Shown here one piece after another: positions 1 through 9,176 of a stretch of DNA of 64,000 nucleotides. The stretch comes from Clavulina sp. PMI_390 (taxonomy: Eukaryota > Basidiomycota > Agaricomycetes > Cantharellales > Hydnaceae), in the NCBI GenBank assembly GCA_015039315.1, contig WIDE01000026.1, forward strand, positions 191,277 to 255,276, given 5' to 3'. Position 1 is the first letter of the stretch. Each line of letters begins with the position of its first letter. A model generated the notes under the pieces. That model was not told where the DNA came from, searched no databases, and was given only the letters and a program-made list of their open reading frames with translations. Both the position numbers and the translations under genes were made by a program.

Positions 1-64
1 TTGCAGCTAGGAGCTGGTCTTGGTCTGTCAAGACTTCATCCCAACACCAGCTCACTGTGCTACA
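1..64 (+). repeat. End of the 5' LTR of a Ty1/copia-type element (cut by the window edge)
   Basis: These 64 bases are identical to 2546-2609, the last 64 bases of the LTR that closes the same element, and both copies end in CTACA. The repeat is direct, as expected for the two LTRs of one retrotransposon. The rest of this LTR would lie left of the window. Integrase-like coding sequence begins immediately after base 64, with no recognisable tRNA primer-binding site, which is abnormal for a working element. Confidence 0.75.
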
Positions 65-345
65 GGGAGTACATGTCTAACGCTTTCACTGCCTATATGC
101 AACAACAGCATGGGATTGAGAGAAGGCACACTGTCAGAGCTACTCCTCAGCAAAATGGTGTCTCTGAGTGAGCTAATCGCATTCTGGAGGGAGTCACTGC
201 CTCACTTGCTGAGGCTCATCTGCCAGCTCGATTTTGGGCTGATGCTCTGTCTTCCATCTATGTTCTCAATCGCCCCCCTTCATCTTCTGCCAGGCAAATC
301 GCCTTATGAGGCCTGGTATGGAAGGAAACCTTCTGTGACAGGGGA
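65..345 (+). pseudogene. Copia integrase core fragment, misplaced upstream of gag
   Basis: Translated with frame changes, this stretch reads as part of a Ty1/copia integrase core: GEYMSNAF, then RRHTVRATPQQNGVSE, then a segment like AHLPARFWADALSS and a YEAW/GRKPS segment typical of the end of the core. It resembles the second integrase copy in the same element at about 1863-2110. Stops and frameshifts break it, for example around 170-180. In a normal copia element integrase follows gag and protease; here it lies before gag and touches the LTR end. It is a dead fragment. Confidence 0.7.
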
Positions 346-359
346 TGGCCTTCTGTCTA

Positions 360-2411
360 CACTCTGGACAATTTCCTGAAGGAGATTCACATGTCCATCC
401 TCCTCTCCAACACCAGATCCTCCCATCTCGTCCCAGCAGTCCTTGCTAGCCCAAGACTGTGGATGATGTCAACAGGCAGTTTACTCAGAATGAGGGCCTC
501 TCTGATGTCTCTGCTGGCGCTGCTGCAGCTGCTGCGGCCTCTCTGGCTCGCAGGAGGCCTCGGGAGCTCTACTGGTGCAAATGCCTCCGCTAATGCGGCC
601 GCTTCATCTCCGGGCTCTGGGAGCTCTCCAGCCAATCAAGCCGCCAACCCGGTTTCCTGCCTCCTCTGTGATGGTTCCCATGCCACAGAGCAGTGCTACC
701 GGCTCTCTGTGGGCCGGGCGGCCGTCAAGAACGCTCCCAGGCCCTCCAAGGGCAAAGGGAAGCCCAGGCGAGGCAATGCTGCCCAGGAGCAAGACCTGGA
801 GTCAGCCCAGGCTGTCCAGAAGGCAGGAGCGGCAAGTCTTGATCCCAGACCCTCACAAACTCACTCAGCTGACACCTGGAACGCTGATACAGGCGCTAGT
901 GCCTGTATGAGCCCTCACAGAAGCTGCTTTTGGTCCTATGGGCCTTCTAGCATGCTTGTTGAGGTTGCCAATTGTAGCAGAGTAGACCGGTTTTGGGATA
1001 GAGTCTGAATGGACTCAGGGGAGACTCAGCCGCTAAGGCCACTAGATAGCACTTGGAGGGGACTTAGCCTTAACTCAGATGGAAGAAGAGTTAAGGAAAA
1101 GACCCTCTGGCACAAACATCTATCTACAAAATACCGAACAAGCGAACAAGTTCTACAACACCAATGGCCAGGTAGTCAAGGCTGCAGGAGTTGGGTCTGT
1201 GGAGTTCCATCCAGTCAATTTGGATGGCAAGAAACTAGCTCCTGTTATTATTGGCGTCTTACACATCCCCCAGCTCAATCAAAACCTTCTTTCTGTTCTA
1301 ACACTGACTGAGAAGCGCTCATTTCAAGTTGTGATTGAGAAGGGCTCTATGCGATTCACTAGGGATGGCACAACTCTGCTTGTCGCTTCAGTGGGAGCTG
1401 ACAGAGTTGCTAGGCTCAGTGGGAGCACCATTCTGCATTCTGCTTCGTCTGCAGCACCTGTGAATAAGCTCTATGAGCTCTGGCATCGTCGCCTAGGCCA
1501 TATTGGCTCTAGCAGACTCAGGGCGCTTGTGGACAGCTCCATGGTCTCAGGCCTGCCTCCCAGTCTCTCAATTCCATCACATCCCTGTGTCGCCTTGATG
1601 GTAAGCAGACCAGAGAGCCATTCCCTGTCTCTGACAGCCATCGCACTCAGCCCCTTGAATTGGTCCACTCTGACCTTCATGGGCCTCTCCCTGCGTCGTT
1701 TGGGGGATTCAAGTACTGGATAGTCTTCACAGACGATCACAGTCGCCTCAGGAAGGCCTGGGTTCTCAAATCTAAGGACCAGGCCTTTGCTGCTTTCAAG
1801 GCCTATTGCATATGGGCTGAGAAGCAGACTGGGCACAAGCTTAAGTCTCTCCAGGATGACAAGGGAGGTGAGTACATCTCCAAGGCCTTTGATGCCTAGG
1901 CTAGCCCTCAGAATGGCAGAGCTGAGCGCACTAATCGCATTCTAGATGAGGGAGTCACTTCCCTGCTATCTGAGGCTCACCTGCCAGCTCGCTTATGGCT
2001 GAGGCTCTCTCTGCCTTTATCCATGTCCTCAATCGCTCTCCAGCTGTGACTGGGAAGTCACCCCATGAGGCTTTCTATGGGCGCAAACCCTCTGTGAAGC
2101 ACCTGAGGGTGTTTGGGTGTTGTGCCTATGCCCATGTGGCTAAGGACAAGCGCTCCTCATTCCAAGTCCAGAGCCTGTATCTTCATTGGCTATCCACTGA
2201 GTACAAGGGCTGGAAGGTCTGGGATCCTCTATGAGACCTGGGTGTCCCATGATGTTCGCTTTGTGGAGACTGAGATGCCTGCTGCTTCTATGAAGCTCAA
2301 GTATGGACCATTGTATCAGCCTCTGTCTGGAGACCCACTGGATCCAGTGGGAGTGGAGACGCCGCTTGCTGAGCCAGCTCCAGCTGTGCCTAAGCATCAG
2401 TGGGCTCCAGG
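360..2411 (+). pseudogene. Degenerate copia gag-protease-integrase region without reverse transcriptase
   Basis: In order one can see a gag segment (ILLSNTRSSHLVPAVLAS near 396-450), a zinc knuckle of CX2CX3HX4C spacing (CLLCDGSHATEQC, about 658-696), the protease active-site motif DTGAS (about 886-900), the pre-integrase motif LWHRRLGHIG (about 1478-1507), the integrase start with HSDLHGPLP and FTDDHSR (about 1663-1745), DDKGGEYISKAF (about 1855-1890), and an integrase C-terminal part with SHDVRFVETEMPA (about 2245-2285). The frame changes several times and there are stops, for example after residue DA at 1897. Part of the core after 1890 is deleted. No reverse transcriptase or RNase H lies between integrase and the LTR, so this is a deletion derivative that could move only with help, if at all. 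Confidence 0.8.
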
Positions 2412-2609
2412 TGTTGTGGGAAGTGTCACGTGATTTTTGCATAGTGTATTTATATTTGTTTGTTCCGGAGCGGACTTGCCTCAACTCTTCATCTAGTTGT
2501 GGCTAAGTCCCCTCCAGTGTGATCTCCACTGTCTGTTAGGTACCTTTGCAGCTAGGAGCTGGTCTTGGTCTGTCAAGACTTCATCCCAACACCAGCTCAC
2601 TGTGCTACA
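2412..2609 (+). repeat. 3' LTR of the copia-type element
   Basis: This segment of about 198 bases starts TGTTGTGGG and ends GTGCTACA, matching the TG...CA rule for LTRs. Its last 64 bases equal bases 1-64. A diverged relative lies at 4213-4402, which supports the chosen left border. It contains a CACGTG hexamer near its start. I could not see a clear purine tract or a target-site duplication. Confidence 0.7.
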
Positions 2610-2670
2610 AAAATACCTTCAAGAAAGCTTAATTGATACTAATTATCTAAAGGGTATTTGACCCTTGTAT

Positions 2671-2824
2671 ACAGTAATGTATAGTCAGTATTTTTGAAGC
2701 ATATTTTTTTCAAGGATACAGATGTGTTTAATGACTGGGATACTGTAAAACTGAATTCCTGGTATCCCAGCCATTACACATGTCTGTATCCTTGAAAAAA
2801 AAAACTCTGGCTATACATTACTGT
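2671..2824. mobile_element. Short hairpin (MITE-like) element
   Basis: The left arm (2671-2743, starting ACAGTAATGTATAG) is repeated as its reverse complement in the right arm (2762-2824, ending CTATACATTACTGT). The arms keep the same order of motifs (ATACAGATGTGT against ACACATGTCTGTAT, and GGGATAC against GTATCCC), with small length differences in A/T runs. The loop is only about 18 bases. There is no coding capacity. The right end meets the minus-strand gag fragment at 2824. A perfect target-site duplication was not found. Confidence 0.65.
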
Positions 2825-3096
2825 TGACATCCACAGATGTGGGGTTGCTAGCAAGGACAGCAGAGATAAGTTCAGAGCAATTGGTGTTGGACAGGATCAA
2901 GGACATGAGGATCTCATTGTCAAAGTCCTTGATAGTGTTCCAGATCCAGTGAGTTTGAAGTTGGTTTGTAAGTTGGACCATGGTTGGGCTTCAGGGAAGC
3001 TCCAGGCATGTCAGATTTGTCAAATTGGACTTCATGAGAGATCCAGGTGTCATTACAGGATCCCAGACTTCTCAACCCTTGTACCTGGATACCCAG
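2824..3096 (-). pseudogene. Second copia copy: integrase C-terminal part followed by gag fragment
   Basis: Read on the minus strand, 3090-2940 encodes SCNDTWISHEVQFDKSDMPG and GPTYKP, the counterpart of the ETWVSHDVRF...GPLYQP part of the plus-strand element at 2238-2315. Directly after it, 2930-2824 encodes DFDNEILMSLILSNTNCSEL and then AVLASNPTSVD, the counterpart of plus-strand gag at about 365-475. Thus integrase again precedes gag. The bases differ a good deal from the first copy, so this copy is older or from another subfamily. It continues on the far side of the fold-back insertion at 3597-3713. Confidence 0.65.
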
Positions 3097-3108
3097 AATG
3101 CAATTACA

Positions 3109-3592
3109 CATGATAAAAATGATGTACAAAGGATTATATTGTGAAAAATACATACTCTAATCTACATTATTATAAGACAAAAATACATGAGTATATCTGG
3201 GTCTCATTTTTGAGTAAATCCTAATGACAAGGTTGAAAATTGTGTATAACAACAATAATGCATTAATGATGTACAAAGGATTATATTGTAAAAAACACAT
3301 GAGTATATCTGGGTCTCATTTTTGAGTAAATCCTAATGACAAGGTTGAAAATTGTGTATAACAACAATAATGCATTAATGATGTACAAAGGATTATATTG
3401 TAAAAAACACATGAGTATATCTGGGTCTCATTTTTGAGTAAATCCTAATGACAAGGTTGAAAATTGTGTATAACAACAATAATGCATTTCAGATTGGGCC
3501 CAGATATACTCATGTATTTTTGTCTTATAATAATGTAGATTAGAGTATGTATTTTTTTACAATATAATCCTTTGTACATCATTTTTATCATG
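3109..3592. mobile_element. Fold-back element with long terminal inverted repeats
   Basis: The left arm (3109-3201, starting CATGATAAAAATGATG) and the right arm (3499-3592, ending CATCATTTTTATCATG) are near-perfect reverse complements over about 93 bases. They contain no open frame that resembles a transposase. Between the arms lies a 112-bp tandem repeat described separately. The element sits between the two halves of the minus-strand copia remnant, so it inserted into that older element. It is probably non-autonomous and would need a transposase from elsewhere. Confidence 0.7.
3191..3487. repeat. 112-bp direct tandem repeat inside the fold-back element
   Basis: The motif GTATATCTGGGTCTC starts at 3191, 3303 and 3415, exactly 112 bases apart, and the sequence between is the same by eye. 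There are about 2.6 copies. The part of each unit that reads GATGTACAAAGGATTATATT is also present in the left arm at 3121-3140, where the copy is about 44 bases longer. This suggests that the units arose by duplication from the left arm with loss of an internal piece. Confidence 0.85.
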
Positions 3593-3596
3593 GTGT

Positions 3597-3713
3597 GTTA
3601 GCTTGCTCAGAGACACCATTTTGCAGTGTAGCTCTGACAGTGTGCCTTCTTTCAATCCCATATTGCATATAGGCTGTGAAAGCATTAGACATGTACTCCC
3701 CACCCTTATTGCC
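3597..3713 (-). pseudogene. Integrase core fragment of the second copia copy
   Basis: The reverse complement closely matches bases 65-180 of the first element: it encodes GGEYMSNAFTAYMQ, then GIERRHTVRAT, then QNGVSE. It carries small deletions relative to bases 65-180 (for example where the first copy has repeated CAA codons). It is the upstream half of the minus-strand remnant whose other half lies at 2824-3096; the fold-back element separates them. Confidence 0.75.
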
Positions 3714-3746
3714 CTCTTAATCAACAATGCCAGCTAGAGTTTCTTC

Positions 3747-3940
3747 TGAGAGCTGGGGACTGAGAAACCAATGCAGAGGCAGAGTGAAGCACAGTGGTTG
3801 GATGCAGTTCTGTATAGGCTGCTCAGTCAAGAACTTGGACATCCTCACTCTACTGCCACCAATCTGTCCTAGACAAATCAGCCTATTCATGGCAAGAACC
3901 CTGAACACTTCATGCTACAGTGGAAAACAAACAACACTAA
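3747..3940 (+). pseudogene. Copia RNase H remnant
   Basis: One plus-strand frame reads QSEAQWLDAVLYRLLSQELG and then PHSTATNLS, followed by TNQP and KNPEH. This fits the order of the copia RNase H region (an AE-x-EWL... stretch, then DNQ, then KNPEHHARTKH). Stops interrupt it. Its orientation is opposite to the integrase fragments just left of it and the same as the decayed LTR to its right, so it is probably the 3' end of a third copy, or an inverted part of the same one. Confidence 0.5.
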
Positions 3941-4212
3941 GGATTTAAACCTGGGACCTAATGAGATCTTGGGTTGTACTAAGCATATGATTTTTAGGTA
4001 CATGAAAGTGTGGTAGTTACATGCCACACTGGATGGTCTGCCAGGTTATGCTGGAGCTAAAGGACCTTGCCATATTGAAATGGGCCTGTGTTGGTTCACC
4101 ATATCACAAAAGCAGTATCTTCACCAAGTGAGAGGGGTACAGTAGTGTATTCCCAAAGTGCATTTTGATATGCTGACAACACTGCTTGAGTTGATAAGTC
4201 ATCAATATGCAA

Positions 4213-4402
4213 CTTGGACTTGTGTTTTGGGAGATTATGTAAGTGTTGCCACTTTATTTTTACACATATACTATCCAAAAATGGATTTGCCTGGACTTTT
4301 CCTCTTATTATGGGTAAGTCCCTTGTGTAATCTCCACACTATTTGTTAGGCTTTGCAGTTTGGACTGGTCTTGTTTCTCAAAACTCCATCCTCATTGCTA
4401 CA
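4213..4402 (+). repeat. Diverged copia LTR
   Basis: The sequence follows 2412-2609 along most of its length, for example TAAGTCCC, ATCTCCAC, GTTAGG, CTTTGCAG, ACTGGTCTTG and the end GCTACA. Most differences look like G-to-A or C-to-T changes plus small deletions, giving a clearly more AT-rich copy. It is probably the 3' LTR belonging to the RNase H remnant at 3747-3940. Confidence 0.6.
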
Positions 4403-4884
4403 ATACCTGTATCCATAAATACCCTCTGAAAATACTTGTGACATATTATAGTGACCCAGGCTCAATTTTTTTTGAATTTTTTTTGGGCAGATACTGTCAT
4501 CATTCATTCCTGTATCAAAGGCTCAAACACCCTTCATTTAATCAGTACAAATGAAGTGTTTTTTCCATGGTATATTCTGGATCTGAATCTTTCCAGACTG
4601 TGTGAGCTTATTGCTAATAACAGTAGGTCTGATGCATGATATTGGCTCAGGAGCTTGGTCTTTGCAACACTCAACATTTCATGCTGAAGCTTTTTATTAT
4701 CCCAAACCCTTGGTTGACTCTAACATATCTTCTAAGATACTTTGGCATTCAACAGCATAAGCACATTCCTGTGAGAGAGATACATTGAAGTATTAGCTCA
4801 TGCACTCATTACCCCTAGCCCACACTAAGCACAGTTAAATCTCCCTGAGATTCATTGTTTGCAATTAATTCTTTTGTCTTCTAC
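4403..4884. other. AT-rich spacer, no gene seen
   Basis: About 480 bases of AT-rich sequence between the decayed copia LTR and the next LTR-like element. I see no conserved frame, inverted repeat or RNA gene. It may be decayed transposon sequence, but nothing in it could be matched by eye. Confidence 0.5.
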
Positions 4885-5419
4885 TGTAAGGAATGGCGAT
4901 TGGACTCTGTAGAGCCCTTCGCTTCATACCCTTTATTATTTAGTTCTTCCATTAGCTAGTTCTAGAGTGCCTTCCGGCACTCGCTCTATATTTACATTGA
5001 GGAACCTTAGCACCGTACCACCAGAATCAACCAGTTTCTCTGTCGTTTCCCCTCTTGTTTCTTGTCTAATTTCTCGTCTAGTTTCTCCTCTCATCTCTTG
5101 TCTAGTTTCTCGCTCGTTTCTCCTCTCATTTCTCGTCTAATTCCTTTCTCAGTCTCGCCATCTCTCGTCTCTCGTCTCTCCTTGTCTCTTGCCTCTCCTC
5201 TCTCTTGTTTACAACTTACAACCTCGTCTACCACTCCCATACCCTCCTGCCATTGCTCTAGCCATCGCCACAGCTTCCCCTTCTCATCCCCAACCTCCCT
5301 TTACAGTGCCAGCTCACGCGTCGTCCGTTCTAGCTTAGTTTCCCACGCTAATGGATCTGCGACGACGGGCCTTTTGGCCAATCCTATGAACACCAACACT
5401 TCGGAGTTCTAGAATTACA
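4885..5419 (+). repeat. Candidate solo LTR of a second retrotransposon family
   Basis: The segment begins TGTAAGGAATGG and ends TCTAGAATTACA, so it has the 5-base inverted ends TGTAA/TTACA expected of an LTR, and about 535 bases is a normal LTR size. Its middle (about 5040-5215) is a strongly pyrimidine-rich run made of degenerate TCTCGTCTAGTTTCTCCTC-like units. The flanking five bases (TCTAC and GAGAC) do not match as a target-site duplication. No second copy, primer-binding site or coding region was found nearby. A plain promoter-like pyrimidine tract is the alternative. Confidence 0.45.
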
Positions 5420-5755
5420 GAGACCCTTTACATCTACTTTCCCAAATCTCCTTATCAAGCATAAACTCAATTTCAAATTTAATCTCACACTTCAAACAAA
5501 CATCTTTATTAAGCCAGTCACCTAACTATAGTCTAGCAATGAGTTTTCAAAGTGGTTAATAAAAAAGCATAATCTTTCTACAATCATCCAATCCCAATCA
5601 ACAATTCTAAATAGGTGGCAACTGTTCTGGACTACACTCTGAATATCAGCCACAACTTTCCTTCATTGGAAATCTATAACAAGCTGGTCCTCCCAATTAA
5701 GTAAACTAATTTGCAATCATGGCTTTTTGCTGGTGGACTGGCGCCTAGGTACGCC
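5420..5755. other. Spacer between repeat island and first gene
   Basis: About 336 AT-rich bases downstream of the stop of the Kar9-like gene. It probably holds that gene's 3' untranslated region and terminator. I see no conserved frame or repeat in it. Confidence 0.5.
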
Positions 5756-8010
5756 CTACAAGAAAAGATTCCAGGTCTTGCCAACCTGAGGATTTACTTC
5801 AGATGAAGATTCACAAGGTGCATATAAAACTTGCTCACCTCCCCCAATCCTACACATCACTTTACGGGTAGGGATGTGACCTGCAATGGTTTTTGGGGCT
5901 GCTCTATGAATAATCAATAGCTTGCATGCTAGAACCTTCCTACCAAGCCGGCTTGTGAATGCATATTGAGCCTTCATCTCTTCTCCTGACAAAGGGAGAT
6001 GGCGGATGTGTGGATCAACCCTCTCAACTTGGAAAGGATGTTTCACAGTATTAACTAGGGAAGCAATTTCCACATCAAGCGGGTCTTTCATGTTGGGAGA
6101 GTACGGTAGCGATGACAGATTTGATGACACCACACTCAAACGTGATGACGGTCGTGATAATGGAGTAAAACTGGAAGGACCTCCCTCGTTTGACCGTGCG
6201 GAACTACGGGGAGGACGAGAGGGTGTAATTGGATCCTTGTTCCCTACAGAAAAAACAGAGGGATTATGGGAAATGGATCGGCTTTGCGAAGGGGAAGGAG
6301 CCCGAAGCTCTCTCCTCGGAAGGGGGAGCAATGACTGGCGTTTAGCATGAGGTGTATTGGTAGCCGGGGAGGAAATTATGGAGAAAGATGGTGTGACAGC
6401 GCGTGGGAGGACTGATGCATCGTCATCATCATCATCATCGTCGTCGTATGATGTCCGTGCTCCAAATCTTGGGGCAGGGATTTGTGAGGGAGACATGGGG
6501 CGCCGCATAGCAGCGCTGGAGTAAGAACGTGGATGGGACAATCGAGAGTTGGGGCGAACGGCTCCTTGAGAAACTGAACGCGATGAGGGAGAAAGATTTG
6601 GAGTCTTGGAGTCTGGCTTTGTGATCGATGATGAGACGCGAAGTTGTTGGCTAGAAGAACGTCGCGAGACAGCACGAGAAGGCGACGTTAGTGCATGTGG
6701 TTTGGGATCAGAAGCACCTGATAAACGACTCGGGGGGCGGGTGCGAGATTGCAGGGGTGGACGAGTTGGAGTATTGGGTGGACGAGCTCGATCATCACGA
6801 TGAACATGGGAAGAATTGCTGTCTTGAGCTGGTTGAATACTCTCTCCATAGAATGCTTTGATCTCGTGCATTGAAGCATCCGTCTCCGAGATTTTCAATT
6901 GTAGGGCTTTCCAGCGAGCTCTCATATCAGCATGACGTCTCAACGATTCCCCATTTTTAGTGGCGCGGATCTTGACCTACAAATTACAGCAAAATATATC
7001 AACGTCAGAGACAAAGATGTCCCAAAATCACACTCACTCCTTTGTCGAGAACTGACAATACTTTACTGACGGATGGGACGTAGTACCTGGAATATTTCGA
7101 TCAACGATAACACAGATTGAGTCGAACCTACGTGACGAACTTTTCTTTGGCTAATAATGCTGTGATAACCCCGTATGAGTGTCTTCAAGAAATGAGAAAA
7201 TAATGTATATACCGTACATTTCTGTAATTCGTCAAATTTCGCTTTCTCGCTTGCATTGGTCCCACTGTGAGTCGCGACCAGATGAGCAGGATGGAACTGC
7301 TTCGCATATTTCTATGACTGACGTGAGAAATGGTCAATAGCTGAAGTATTCACTCACTGAGCATTGGTCCACGATCCGCTCAAGCGAGTTCATCATCCCA
7401 TCCGCTTGGTCAGAAGCATTTCTAAAAACTAGGAGCCATTTATCTTCTTTTAATTCCTCGCGGAGACTCGCTGCCTCGTGTTGTACATTCTCCCATTCTG
7501 CGAGTAGAGTATCGTGCTTGCGAAGAACAACGGTTGACAAATCGGAAAGATTAGACTGAGGAAGGCCGGCCAGCTGTTGCGAAAGAGGCTCTAGGGTGGA
7601 CGAAAGAAGGGAGATATTGCGAGAAGCTGCTTCGAGGCGCTGATCCAAGCCCACCAGGGCATCGTCAATGACCACAGATATCGATTTGACATTAGGGGAC
7701 TCGCTGGGAGGACCAAGATCTTGATGACGCAATTCTTGTATCTCTGCTCCCAAATTATTAGCATACGCCTCAAATGGCGGCTAGGGCCGTACCAAATATG
7801 CGAGTCTGGATATCAGACACGCTATAGGTCGTTTCGGTTATCTGCGCGGACGCGGCAAGCAGTGTCACTTCTCTGTGCATGTTGTGAATAGCGACGCGAA
7901 AAAGATCATCACAATCAATAGCCTTACTTTGAGGACGAATCGCGTTCGCTCAGTGGTGAGGTTCCTCGTATTGCACTTCGAGAGTCTGAATCGGACAGTT
8001 TGGCAGCCAT
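5756..8010 (-). CDS. Kar9-like protein with C-terminal GAS2 (GAR) microtubule-binding domain
   Basis: The predicted protein begins MAAKLSDSDSRSAIRG (ATG at 8010) and is assembled from several exons. The N-terminal half is helical and contains KEDKWLLVFRNASDQADGMM (about 7405-7450), a signature I associate with the fungal Kar9 family, which links microtubule plus ends to the actin/myosin transport system during spindle positioning. A long Ser/Pro/Arg-rich region follows, as expected for EB1 and microtubule contact. The last about 90 residues (DPLDVEIASLVNTV ... LGRKVLACKL ... TRKVMCRIGGGEQVLY) form a GAS2-related domain, which binds microtubules. A run of nine Asp residues is coded at 6419-6445. 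Introns are visible at about 7281-7351 and 7140-7210. The start lies only 78 bases downstream of the ubiquitin-S27a stop on the same strand. The role in nuclear/spindle positioning is inferred from the family. Confidence 0.7.
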
Positions 8011-8087
8011 TCGGAGACGTGATAGTAGGCTTGTCACAATGAAGTCACAGGTAATGGAGCGAGCAGTATCAACAATGAGTAAGGTAG

Positions 8088-8922
<835 letters not shown>

Positions 8923-9176
8923 AATGTGCTCTGTCGTCCCTCTTGGTACCGCAATTATACAATTGGCGCAACAATGGGAAGAAAATTCGCCCTATGAATA
9001 TATCAGGACGAGGAGTTGTGAGAAGGGTTGGATTGGATAACAAACCAAATCTGTCCAACTAGCCTGATGCCAGATGGAGTCGTCGATGTGAGCGTCAGGA
9101 TATAGAAGGAGAAACGGTATCAGTCACGTGAGCGCGTCTAAATACGCGCTTATTCCGAACTTGAACATTACTCAAG
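8923..9176. promoter_or_regulatory. Divergent promoter between RPS31 and RFC3, with CACGTG box
   Basis: A 254-base spacer separates the two start codons. A CACGTG hexamer lies at 9125-9130, within GTCACGTGAG, 47 bases before the RFC3 start. CACGTG is the core site of Cbf1/bHLH factors in fungi. Whether it acts on either gene is inference. Confidence 0.4.

Noticed and set aside
3191..3487. Regularly spaced direct repeats that could suggest a CRISPR array
   Set aside because: The 112-bp units are contiguous with no variable spacers and lie inside an inverted-repeat element in a eukaryotic genome; they are a tandem repeat.
5062..5412. Open frame of 116 codons, Ser/Leu-rich
   Set aside because: It is a by-product of the pyrimidine-rich tract in the candidate solo LTR; composition alone explains it.
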